From: a virus
Virus record (IMG/VR): IMGVR_UViG_3300047564_000542
Coordinates: 1 to 40,488 of that record
Length of the DNA stretch: 40,488 nucleotides
Strand: one strand, 5' to 3'
Position 1 is the first letter of the stretch; each line of letters opens with the position of its first letter. A program made the translations under genes and the position numbers. Positions 1-6,807 of the stretch are shown piece by piece. The notes below the pieces were generated by a model. That model saw nothing but the letters and a program-made list of their open reading frames with translations, ran no database searches and was not told the DNA's origin.

Positions 1-1
1 A

Positions 2-988
2 GCCATGCAATACCAAAACGCAGCCGATGTGCTGGCTGCTGCTGGTCGTGTGGCCGATGCTGAAAAGTATCAGTCCATGGCTGAGAAGTTGAATCCCCGT
101 GCCGAGGTCGTGGGCCAACCCTTTGAGGTTACTGACGCGACAGGCAAGCCGATTCTGGTGCAGCAGTTCAAGGACGGTAAGTTGCAAACAGCCGCTGGCT
201 TTGGCCCCAAGCGTGAAGTCGTGTTGCAAAACCTCGGCGGTCAGACAGTGGCTGTTAACAAGTCAGCATTGCGTGGTGGTGAAACATTCCAGCAAACCAT
301 GACGCCTGGTGAGCAGGCTTCCAACCAAGTGGCCTTAGGCAACTTGGCTGTGAATCAAGCTGGTCTTGGCTTGCGCCAACGAGAATTTGACCGTGGTGCG
401 TTTGACCGTGTTGAGACTGCTGATGGCTTGATGTTTGTGCCAAAGACGCCAGGCGGTCAAGCAATGCCGATCATGGGGCCAGGCGGCCAGCCATTGAAGG
501 GTGCTGGCAGCGCACCAACCGAAGGCCAAGCAAACGCTGCTGGCTTTGCCCAGCGTATGGAGTTGGCCGAGAGCATTCTTAATCGTTTGCCACCTGGGTC
601 ACAGCCTGGAGTTGGGACGCGAGTTGCAGAGGCTGTGCCATTTGTTGGCGGCGCTTTGGCGCGGTCTGGACAAAGCCCGGCCACTCAGCAGTACGACCAA
701 GCGGCACAGGATTGGATTCGCGCCAAGCTGCGCAAGGAGTCCGGCGCAGCCATTGGTGCTGATGAGATGAAACAAGAATATGCGACCTACTTCCCCATGG
801 TCGGAGATACGCCAGAAAAAATTCAGCAGAAAGCTGAAGCACGGCGCGTGGTCACTTTGGGTATGGGCAAGTCGGCTGGCAAAGCCTACGAGCCATACCG
901 ACCTGCAACACCAGCCCCTGCTGCGGCTCGGCCAGCGAGACTAATGCGCGATCCACAAACGGGCATTTACCGTTACGTTCAGGAGTAA
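2..988 (+). CDS. Internal virion protein, 3' part (left allele)
   Basis: The reading frame is open at the window edge, so the gene is 5'-truncated; the ATG at position 5 is probably an internal codon, since the full-length homologue at 35891-37285 continues upstream here. About the first 75 residues are nearly identical to residues ~150-225 of that homologue. After that the two drift apart, with islands of identity (GAFDRV, MFVPKTPG). The C-terminal ~100 residues carry a pattern of the form ESGAAIG, DEM, YFP, GD that I associate with phage structural/ejection proteins; the other allele keeps only YFP and GD of it. It is Ala/Gln/Gly-rich and soluble. It is the first of three co-directional cargo genes (3-base gap to the next). 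Role inferred: a capsid-internal protein ejected with DNA. Confidence 0.7.
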   Translation, partial: AMQYQNAADVLAAAGRVADAEKYQSMAEKLNPRAEVVGQPFEVTDATGKPILVQQFKDGKLQTAAGFGPKREVVLQNLGGQTVAVNKSALRGGETFQQTMTPGEQASNQVALGNLAVNQAGLGLRQREFDRGAFDRVETADGLMFVPKTPGGQAMPIMGPGGQPLKGAGSAPTEGQANAAGFAQRMELAESILNRLPPGSQPGVGTRVAEAVPFVGGALARSGQSPATQQYDQAAQDWIRAKLRKESGAAIGADEMKQEYATYFPMVGDTPEKIQQKAEARRVVTLGMGKSAGKAYEPYRPATPAPAAARPARLMRDPQTGIYRYVQE

Positions 989-991
989 AGA

Positions 992-2842
992 ATGGCCGAC
1001 AAAATCGTTGAGATTCCCAACATCGGCCAAGTGGCATTTCCTGCCACCATGTCGGATGACGAGATCATCCGCGCCATTCAGTCACTGCAAGCGCCTGCGG
1101 CTGCACCAGCAATGCCACCCGACACCATGGCACGCCAAGCAGGCTTGGCCGTGCGTCCTATGGCACAGGCTGCGCTGACTGCTGGCGGGATGCTGCCGCT
1201 GGCTGTGGACCCCTTGGTGAACCTGTTTAACCTGGCTGCTGGCACAAACGTGCCAACCATGACGCAAGCTACACAGACAACGCTTAACCGCATGGGATTC
1301 CCACAGCCTCGCACAGCGCAAGAGCGCATCGTGCAAGATGTGTCGCAAGCTGGCTATGGTGTTGGCGGCTTGGCCAACTTGGCCGCACGGGCAGCGCCCA
1401 TGGTGACATCGACAGTCGGTCAGGGCGTGACCCAGATGCTGGCCACCAACCCACGGGCGCAGTCTTCAGCCGCATTGGCGGCAACTGCTGCTGGTGGCCT
1501 GCTGCGTGAGGGTGAGTTTTCCCCCGGCGTGCAGTTGGCTGGCGCATTGGGTGCAGGCATGATGGCCCCAGGTGGCCCAACCCTGTCCACCACACAGCGT
1601 GCACTGGCCGCGCCTGCTGGTCTGGTCAAGCCATTCACACGCGAAGGCCGCGAGGTCATTGCAGGCAATGTGCTGCGCAATGTCGCAACAGATCCAGAGC
1701 GTGCCATTCAAAACTTGCAGTCTGCACAGTCCACAGTGCCAGGGCTGCGCATCACCACAGCCGCTGCTGCGCGTGATCCCGGCTTGGCTGGTCTGGAAAC
1801 ACCTTTGCGGTCTGCAACCTTTGACCCATCCAACCAGTTTGGCGCCAGACTGTCTGCCAACCAGCAAGCCTTGTTGGATTCATACCGCAGGCTTTCTGGT
1901 CAACCTGGCTCGATTGTTCGAGCAGAAACCAAGCGCAATGAACTGACTGGTCCTATGCGTGAGGCAGCCTTTGCCAACGTGCAAGTCGATCCGGCTACAT
2001 TCCAAAGCGGCATCTCATTGGTGGTTAATCGCGCCATTGAAAATGTGATGGACAGTTCGGTGGGTGTGCGTAAAGATGTTGAAACAGCCATGAAGTTTGC
2101 GACTGACCGCATCGCTAGAGCCAAAAATCCCGAAGAGTTGTATGAAGTGCGCAAAGACTTGGCGGCGGCTGCGCAAGGCAAATACAACCAAGAAAACCCC
2201 AGCCTGCGTTTAGCCAAAGGGCAATTGAACGATGTGATCAGCACCATTGATGATGTCATTGAAGCGGCTGCGCCTGGCTATCAACAGTACATGAGCCAGT
2301 TTAGAAAATCATCCAGCGCCATCGACCAGATGCGCGTGCTGCAAGGCATTCAAGACCGTGTGACCACAGGCCAGCCCAACATCATGACGGGTGAGCCAGT
2401 GCTGGCGGCAGGGGCATTGCGCCGAGAACTCAAAACCAAGGCTGATGAACTTGACTTGAAGCTGTCAGATGCAGCGCAAAGACGTCTTGACAACATCATC
2501 AACGAGATCAATCGTGGCCAGGCTGCGACAGCGCCAGGTGTGAAGGCTCCAGGCTCCAACACCTTCCAGAACATGAGCATGGGCAACCTGATCGGTCGCG
2601 TGTTCAGTGAATCTATGGCCGACAACACCACACTGCGCACCATGACACGGCCACTTGATTGGCTGTACAAGCTGCCCGATCAGCAGGTGCAGCAGTTACT
2701 GGTGGAGGCCATGCTGGACCCGCAGTTGGCCGCGCAAATGATGAGCAAGGCCAGCATCATGAAGGTTGAGCCACTGGCAAAATCACTGCGTAAGAAGGCC
2801 GAGCAACTTGGCTATGGATCAATCATCGGCGCACAGGAGTAA
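992..2842 (+). CDS. Large internal virion/cargo protein (left allele)
   Basis: A 616-residue protein starting 3 bases after the previous stop, with a purine-rich AGGAG upstream. The N-terminus (residues ~4-33) contains a short module, VEIPNIGQVAFP followed by SDDEIIRAI, of a kind I recall at the start of many podoviral virion proteins. Residues ~45-200 are Ala/Gly-rich with hydrophobic stretches suited to membrane passage. The remainder is helical and charged, ending near residue 616 with a Lys-rich segment. No catalytic motif was recognised. It occupies the same slot as 37285-39372, but beyond general composition the two do not align convincingly by eye. Inference: an ejection or effector-carrier protein; tail-fibre or lytic transglycosylase roles are not supported. 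Confidence 0.65.
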   Translation: MADKIVEIPNIGQVAFPATMSDDEIIRAIQSLQAPAAAPAMPPDTMARQAGLAVRPMAQAALTAGGMLPLAVDPLVNLFNLAAGTNVPTMTQATQTTLNRMGFPQPRTAQERIVQDVSQAGYGVGGLANLAARAAPMVTSTVGQGVTQMLATNPRAQSSAALAATAAGGLLREGEFSPGVQLAGALGAGMMAPGGPTLSTTQRALAAPAGLVKPFTREGREVIAGNVLRNVATDPERAIQNLQSAQSTVPGLRITTAAAARDPGLAGLETPLRSATFDPSNQFGARLSANQQALLDSYRRLSGQPGSIVRAETKRNELTGPMREAAFANVQVDPATFQSGISLVVNRAIENVMDSSVGVRKDVETAMKFATDRIARAKNPEELYEVRKDLAAAAQGKYNQENPSLRLAKGQLNDVISTIDDVIEAAAPGYQQYMSQFRKSSSAIDQMRVLQGIQDRVTTGQPNIMTGEPVLAAGALRRELKTKADELDLKLSDAAQRRLDNIINEINRGQAATAPGVKAPGSNTFQNMSMGNLIGRVFSESMADNTTLRTMTRPLDWLYKLPDQQVQQLLVEAMLDPQLAAQMMSKASIMKVEPLAKSLRKKAEQLGYGSIIGAQE

Positions 2843-2846
2843 CGGC

Positions 2847-3644
2847 ATGGCTTTGCTTGATGACGAAGAACTGATGCCATTCTTTGGCAATCCCAACGTC
2901 CAGCGCCAAGGGGAAAAAGCCAGAGCATTGGCTGCGCAGCGTGGTGTCAACACGCTGCCAGATCCTCGAACTTATGCGGCCATCTCTGGCCTGCTGGGTC
3001 AGGCTCCAGACAAGATGGGCTTCAGCGTGCTCAATCCTGACTACGAAGACATCCAGCGTGTGGCCCGTCCAGCCTTTGCTGTTGGCACTGCCTTGGGTAT
3101 TGCGCCCGTGATGCGCGGCATGAATCTGGCGCCACGGCCAGCAGTGCGTGCGCCATCTGCTGCATCTCAGCGCGGGTCTGTTCGTTTGCCTATTGCTTCT
3201 GATCAGCCAATGGCCTCTGAGCCACTGGGGCTTTTGGACACCACTTATCGCAGCAGTCACAAAGCACCAAATCGAGAATTTGGAGCGCCTTTGCATGATT
3301 TAACTGGCGGTGGGCAAATGTACCCAGCAGATGTGTACTCGCCAAAAGCTGCGCAGTATTACGGCACTGGCTATCCCATGGCCGACAAGCAGGCATTTGA
3401 TTTGGCAAGGCGCGTGCGCGGCAACCCAGATGCAGAAGTCACCATGTATCGCGCAGTGCCAAAAGATCCAAACATTTCAAACATAAATCCTGGTGATTGG
3501 GTCACTTTGAGCAAGGACTATGCAAAAACACATGGTGAATCTGCTTTGCTTGGAAATTACAAAATCATTAGTCAAAAGGTCAAGGCAAAAGACCTTTGGA
3601 CCAATGCAGATTCAATTCACGAATTTGGATACAGCCCAGATTAA
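2847..3644 (+). CDS. Virion-associated ADP-ribosyltransferase-like effector
   Basis: A 265-residue protein; ATG 2847 is chosen for its AGGAG ribosome-binding site spanning the upstream stop. Residues ~30-90 (PDPRTYAAISGLLGQ, then MGFSVLNP) form an N-terminal segment I associate with phage polyvalent virion proteins. The C-terminal ~100 residues fit the ART-PolyVal type of ADP-ribosyltransferase: MYRAVP (Arg202), a GDWVTLS strand (Ser222) and HEFGY (Glu259) give an R-S-E order. Members of this group are thought to be injected with phage DNA and to modify host proteins using NAD. The target is unknown. The gene is absent at the equivalent place in the right-hand copy. It converges on the next gene with a 4-base overlap. 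The fold assignment comes from motif recognition only. Confidence 0.65.
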   Translation: MALLDDEELMPFFGNPNVQRQGEKARALAAQRGVNTLPDPRTYAAISGLLGQAPDKMGFSVLNPDYEDIQRVARPAFAVGTALGIAPVMRGMNLAPRPAVRAPSAASQRGSVRLPIASDQPMASEPLGLLDTTYRSSHKAPNREFGAPLHDLTGGGQMYPADVYSPKAAQYYGTGYPMADKQAFDLARRVRGNPDAEVTMYRAVPKDPNISNINPGDWVTLSKDYAKTHGESALLGNYKIISQKVKAKDLWTNADSIHEFGYSPD

Positions 3645-4036
3645 GCAGCCCCAAAAAACGCAGCCACCAGCGGGTCACGTTTCACGACCCGTCTTTTCTG
3701 TCTGCGCTTGGCGTCCTTGAAAGCCTTGTCCTCGATCGTCATCTTGGCCCTGTACTCCCGCACACGCTGCGTGCTGGTGCGGCCTGATGGCGGTGGACAT
3801 GGCACATCAACGCCAATCCCCAACGCATACTGAGGTCGCCAGCGGTAACTGTCACCAGCGATCACCCAGGCCGCAATATGCACCAGCCCCTGTTCATGCA
3901 ACTCACGCAGCCTGCGCTGGACCACACGGCGATTGCTGAACACGATCTCCATGAGTTCCCTGTCACACCTTGGCCTGCCATCGGCCATGGCTAACAGCAG
4001 GCTTGGCAGAACTCGCGGCTTTAGGCCGGCAGTCAT
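3641..4036 (-). CDS. Small winged-helix-like DNA-binding protein (left copy)
   Basis: A 131-residue basic protein. ATG at 4036 is chosen because it overlaps the upstream gene's stop as ATGA, the spacing used throughout this operon. Residues ~5-60 (ADGRPRCDRELMEI, NRRVVQRRLREL, GLVHIAAW, YRW) look like a winged-helix domain with recognition helix and beta-hairpin wing. The C-terminal third is Arg/Lys-rich (KRRQKRRVVKRDP), suggesting nucleic-acid contact. It is the last gene of the reverse-strand operon. A closely similar copy lies at 39349-39759. It may be a regulator or a replication accessory factor; which cannot be decided from sequence. Confidence 0.65.
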   Translation of the reverse strand: MTAGLKPRVLPSLLLAMADGRPRCDRELMEIVFSNRRVVQRRLRELHEQGLVHIAAWVIAGDSYRWRPQYALGIGVDVPCPPPSGRTSTQRVREYRAKMTIEDKAFKDAKRRQKRRVVKRDPLVAAFFGAA

Positions 4037-4338
4037 TTGCCGCACCCTTGCGCGTCTCTTTCCTGTTGCTCCAAGGCCAGCAAGAACAGAATGCAGCACC
4101 CGGCATGGGCCATGTGCGAAAGCCCCGTCTCTGGGTCATTTTGCTGGTGCTGGGCATAGGCCGCCATGTGCCTGAAGGCTGCGGCCAGATACCGGGTCTT
4201 GCCATTCTCAACAACGCGCCAGTTGTCGCGTGAATACTTCTTGGCCCCAAGGTCCAAGACCTTGACGATTTCCTCAACACTGCCCCACGGCAGCAGCGTG
4301 TAGTCAGGTTTTTCTTGGTCGAACTTCATGCCGGTCAT
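4033..4338 (-). CDS. MazZ-like dATP/dGTP pyrophosphohydrolase (DUF5664), left copy
   Basis: A 101-residue protein, ATG at 4338 overlapping the methyltransferase stop as ATGA. It matches the dATP/dGTP diphosphohydrolase N-terminal family (DUF5664) in its order of motifs: KFDQEKP near the start, LPWGSVEEIVKVLDLGAKKY, a W after Asp-Asn, RHMAAY, then a D-P-ETG-SHMAHAGC helix. The Glu/Asp/His positions fit an all-alpha NTP pyrophosphohydrolase that binds a metal. In phages with 2-aminoadenine genomes the MazZ relative converts dGTP to dGMP and dATP to dAMP. No PurZ or family-A polymerase partner is visible here, so a general nucleotide-pool or defence-related role is equally possible. Its right-hand counterpart is 39756-40061. 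Confidence 0.75.
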   Translation of the reverse strand: MTGMKFDQEKPDYTLLPWGSVEEIVKVLDLGAKKYSRDNWRVVENGKTRYLAAAFRHMAAYAQHQQNDPETGLSHMAHAGCCILFLLALEQQERDAQGCGK

Positions 4339-5717
4339 TTCAAATTCTCCTGAATACGTTGTCCAATCCACCTGACATTTGGTACAGCCCAAGAGTTACC
4401 CAGAGCCTTGTACCGTGGTCCATCTGGTGAATCATCTTTCTTGCGCCAAGGGATGTTGGTGTAATTATCGGGAAAGCCTTGGAGGCGCTCACACTCCACA
4501 GGGGTCAGGCGGCGAACGGCCATGCTGGGAGGCTGAATTGCCATTTGATGCTCTGGAATGCGTCCAGCCCGAAGCGTCCCCGCGCTGTCGTACTGCTGCA
4601 CCCCATACTCGCTGTCTTGAAAAATTCCAATTGGCTGCGCTACTGCTTGCGGCTGCCCACGGCTGTCCATGCAATACGCAGAGCCGTCCAGCAAATACTC
4701 TTTCCCCTGTGGCCCAGCCTCTGGGGCGCGGCCTATGCAATGCGGGTGGATGCTGATAGGCTCAACCACATAAGCCTTTGTATCTGGCGCATGGTGTGAG
4801 CCACTGCAAGTGTTTAAGGCTGGAGAAATCACAGGCACTAAATGCTCATCGTCTCCAGACATTCCACCCTCACCGGGTCGCCTAGTTCTCAAAGTCTGAA
4901 CTGTAGACGCAAGAACAAACAAAGGGCATCCAGCATTAACGTGCTGGTCTTCCAGCCCTTGCTTTGTTCCAAATGTGGTGTCCAGAGTGCTGCTTACTTC
5001 TGCTGGCCAGCTACGCTTTGAAGCGCCATCTCCAATGCCTCCGGCAGATTCTTCCCTCGCCTTTCTGCTCGGCGCAGTATCCCTGCGCACGCTGTCGAAC
5101 TCAAAAAGAACCGAGGCGGGATCGAAGTCGTCTCTAGAACTTGCGACAACGAACACACGGCGGCGGCGTTGGGCCACTCCGAAATATTGGGCATCCAAGA
5201 TACGCCACGCGACTGTTCTTTGGGGTCCAAGAACCACACCAGCGTTTGTCCATTTGCCCCTTGGCGGCTCCACTGGATCTTCTTCACCGGCAAGGCCCGA
5301 GATGAAGCAACCGAACGCATTGTCTTTGGTCGAGAGGACTCCAGGCACGTTTTCCCAGAAGACGATGGCTGGCTGCTCACCTCTGGCTGATCGAACATTG
5401 TCAATTGCATTTGCGATACCCACAAAAGTTAGTGAAAGATTCCCTCTGGCATCGTCCAAAGAGTTGCGAAGACCAGCCACTGAGAAGGCTTGGCAAGGTG
5501 TGCCACCGCAGAACACATCTGGCGCTTCAACTTCACCAGACAGAATGCGCTCGGGCAGCAGTGTCATGTCCCCAAGATTAGGAACATCAGGGTAATGGTG
5601 AGCCAGCACAGCAGACGGGAATGGCTCAATCTCTGACAACCACGCAGCCTTCCAGCCAAGTGGATGCCATGCAACGCTGGCAGCTTCAATGCCGCTACAC
5701 ACAGACCCGAATCTCAT
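4335..5717 (-). CDS. DNA (cytosine-5) methyltransferase
   Basis: A 460-residue C5 methyltransferase. Visible motifs: SAM-binding start (GSVCSGIEAAS, residues 4-14), GGTPCQAFS with catalytic Cys75, WENVPG with Glu122, QRRRRVF near 183-189 (motif VIII), and the C-terminal motifs IX/X (RRLTPVECERLQGFP, then RYKALGNSWAVPNV). The stretch from ~190 to ~410 is a long target-recognition region. It probably methylates phage DNA to evade restriction, or host DNA. It lies between the MazZ-like gene and a 58-residue protein, with ATGA overlaps on both sides, so it is translated with them. Compared with the right-hand allele it carries 36 extra residues just before motif IX. The recognition sequence cannot be inferred. 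Confidence 0.93.
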   Translation of the reverse strand: MRFGSVCSGIEAASVAWHPLGWKAAWLSEIEPFPSAVLAHHYPDVPNLGDMTLLPERILSGEVEAPDVFCGGTPCQAFSVAGLRNSLDDARGNLSLTFVGIANAIDNVRSARGEQPAIVFWENVPGVLSTKDNAFGCFISGLAGEEDPVEPPRGKWTNAGVVLGPQRTVAWRILDAQYFGVAQRRRRVFVVASSRDDFDPASVLFEFDSVRRDTAPSRKAREESAGGIGDGASKRSWPAEVSSTLDTTFGTKQGLEDQHVNAGCPLFVLASTVQTLRTRRPGEGGMSGDDEHLVPVISPALNTCSGSHHAPDTKAYVVEPISIHPHCIGRAPEAGPQGKEYLLDGSAYCMDSRGQPQAVAQPIGIFQDSEYGVQQYDSAGTLRAGRIPEHQMAIQPPSMAVRRLTPVECERLQGFPDNYTNIPWRKKDDSPDGPRYKALGNSWAVPNVRWIGQRIQENLK

Positions 5718-5890
5718 TTCAGATCCTCCACATCCTTGCGGTACACACGGCCAAAGTGCATGAGGCTTGGCAGCTTGAGGGCATCGAGCGCACCAGGTCG
5801 GCAGGCATATGGCAGCAATTCCTTGCCATCGTATTTGCCCTCCATCTTGTTGATCATGGTGGGTGGAGTCTTAATAAATTGGTCGGCCAT
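5714..5890 (-). CDS. Small hypothetical protein, 58 aa
   Basis: Start ATG at 5890 overlaps the end of the upstream gene by 20 bases; its stop overlaps the methyltransferase ATG as ATGA, which supports real translation. The protein (MADQFIKTPPTMINKM at the start) is mildly basic, with no membrane segment and no motif I recognise. Conservation in the other allele cannot be tested because the window ends first. Confidence 0.55.
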   Translation of the reverse strand: MADQFIKTPPTMINKMEGKYDGKELLPYACRPGALDALKLPSLMHFGRVYRKDVEDLK

Positions 5891-6080
5891 TTTTGATGCA
5901 ATCGATTTGGTATTGGAGATTCTGGACTTTGCGCCAGGCTTGGTCGCGGCCTTGCAGGTCGCTCGGGCAATTGCGCACGGCATGGGGCAGCAACTCCATG
6001 CCCCTTGCGGTGTCAAGCGCGTGCTGGAGTTGCGCCTCCAGATCCGGCAGGTCGGCAGTTGTCAGGTCTTTGACTTTCAT
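5871..6080 (-). CDS. Small helical hypothetical protein, 69 aa
   Basis: ATG at 6080 overlaps the upstream stop as ATGA. The protein (MKVKDLTTADLPDLEAQLQ) is predicted mostly helical, with heptad-like Leu spacing in the first half and two Cys residues. It could be a short coiled-coil adaptor; no function is assigned. Its position inside the tightly coupled reverse-strand operon is the main evidence that it is a gene. Confidence 0.55.
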   Translation of the reverse strand: MKVKDLTTADLPDLEAQLQHALDTARGMELLPHAVRNCPSDLQGRDQAWRKVQNLQYQIDCIKNGRPIY

Positions 6081-6220
6081 GCCGACCACCCGTAAAACAG
6101 GCAGGCGGCCAAGCCGATGCCGATGACAAGCGCGGTGATCAGGTCCAGTGCGGCCTCGGCACGGGCGTGCAGCTTGGCGGCACGGACTTGGTAATGCTGG
6201 TGGTATTTGTGGTGTTTCAT
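6077..6220 (-). CDS. Small single-pass membrane protein, 47 aa
   Basis: ATG at 6220 follows an AGAAAG ribosome-binding site. The N-terminal half is rich in His, Lys and Arg (MKHHKYHQHYQVRAAK), and the C-terminal half is one hydrophobic helix (LITALVIGIGLAACLFYGW). The positive-inside rule predicts an N-in inner-membrane protein. Role unknown. Confidence 0.55.
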   Translation of the reverse strand: MKHHKYHQHYQVRAAKLHARAEAALDLITALVIGIGLAACLFYGWSA

Positions 6221-6240
6221 GGCTTTTCTTTCTGAGGAAA

Positions 6241-6254
6241 GGGGCCGAAGCCCC
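6241..6254 (-). terminator. Short GC hairpin with UUCG loop
   Basis: On the reverse strand GGGGC-TTCG-GCCCC is followed by TTTCCTC. It lies 7-20 bases after the stop of the 6261-6482 gene and before the 6220 start. It may be a weak terminator or an mRNA-stabilising hairpin that tunes expression of the downstream operon. The U tract is short, so full termination is unlikely. Confidence 0.45.
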
Positions 6255-6260
6255 GTGGGT

Positions 6261-6482
6261 TTAGTTGATTTTGATCTCGCCAAAATACTTATCACCAGTG
6301 GGCCTGTAAGCGCCCTGCTGCTTCAACACTGATAACGCACCAGCAAATTGCAAAGGGCTGATGCCCTTGATGCTGGCATTAGGCAAATAAACCATGGCCC
6401 AGCGGCTGCCATCTTCATCGGTGGATTGGCATCCCTCATGATTGGATTTAAGGGACTCATAAACTGTGCGGTTGATCATCAT
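6261..6482 (-). CDS. Small hypothetical protein, first gene of the reverse operon, 73 aa
   Basis: ATG at 6482 (a second ATG is adjacent at 6479) follows a GGAGAAAAC ribosome-binding site. The protein is soluble, with a central segment (RWAMVYLPNA, GISPLQFAGALSVLKQQGAYRP) that could form a compact alpha/beta fold. No family is recognised. As the first gene after the divergent regulatory region it is likely expressed early. Confidence 0.55.
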   Translation of the reverse strand: MMINRTVYESLKSNHEGCQSTDEDGSRWAMVYLPNASIKGISPLQFAGALSVLKQQGAYRPTGDKYFGEIKIN

Positions 6483-6618
6483 TTCGTTTTCTCCGGTTTA
6501 GTCGTTACCCGAAACAATTATTTGCTCCGGTGAAACAATTATGCACTAAATTAAAACAGCACATAACGACCCTACAAAACAGTCAACTATTAACAAACAA
6601 TGCAAGTAAAATGCTGGC
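6483..6618. promoter_or_regulatory. Divergent intergenic region with spaced direct repeats
   Basis: An AT-rich gap between the reverse operon (ATG 6482) and the small HTH gene (ATG 6619). GAAACAATTAT occurs twice, at 6511-6521 and 6532-6542, offset by 21 bases (two helical turns); CTCCGGT also occurs twice (6491-6497 and 6525-6531). This is operator-like, and the adjacent HTH protein is the obvious candidate ligand. TTGACT on the reverse strand (6581-6586) could be a -35 box, but no convincing -10 sits at 17 bases. Confidence 0.45.
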
Positions 6619-6807
6619 ATGACATCTGTTCACGACATTCGCACATTGGCCAAGCAGCACGGCATCAGCATGAAGGCCGTGTGCTTGGAGGCACAAATAC
6701 AACAGCCCCAGGTCAGCAGGTGGCTGAGTGGGGCTGTCGATCCTCTGTGGGGGTCAGTCAATCAGCTTGAACAAGCATTGCTCAAACTGATCGCTGCCAA
6801 GGGCTGA
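6619..6807 (+). CDS. Small HTH (Cro/C1-like) DNA-binding protein, 62 aa
   Basis: A one-domain protein: helix 1 (DIRTLAKQHG), helix 2 (SMKAVCLEAQ), recognition helix (QQPQVSRWLSG), then a closing helix (NQLEQALLKLIAAK). The Q-x-x-V-S-RWL pattern is typical of lambda-repressor-like HTH proteins. It stands alone on the forward strand between two reverse-strand genes and next to repeated operator-like sites, so it is a likely autoregulator or early/late switch. There is no dimerisation or cleavage domain, so it resembles Cro more than a repressor. No strong ribosome-binding site is visible upstream. Confidence 0.7.
   Translation: MTSVHDIRTLAKQHGISMKAVCLEAQIQQPQVSRWLSGAVDPLWGSVNQLEQALLKLIAAKG

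Larger units (their letters stand above)
1..4873. repeat. Left copy of homologous contig ends
   Basis: This segment matches 36331-40488 in gene order: virion protein A, a large cargo gene, then the reverse-strand winged-helix, MazZ-like and methyltransferase genes. Nucleotide identity is high in about the first 230 bases and across the reverse-strand block, low in the cargo genes between. The left copy has an extra gene (2847-3644) and 108 extra bases in the methyltransferase. I infer two alleles of one locus captured by assembling around a circular or permuted genome; a true duplication is the alternative. Confidence 0.8.

Noticed and set aside
3671-3700. Possible terminator CGGGTC/GACCCG followed by TCTTTT at the convergent gene end
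   Set aside because: The matching positions in the right copy (near 39393) break the stem while preserving the encoded residues, so the sequence is kept for coding, not for RNA structure.
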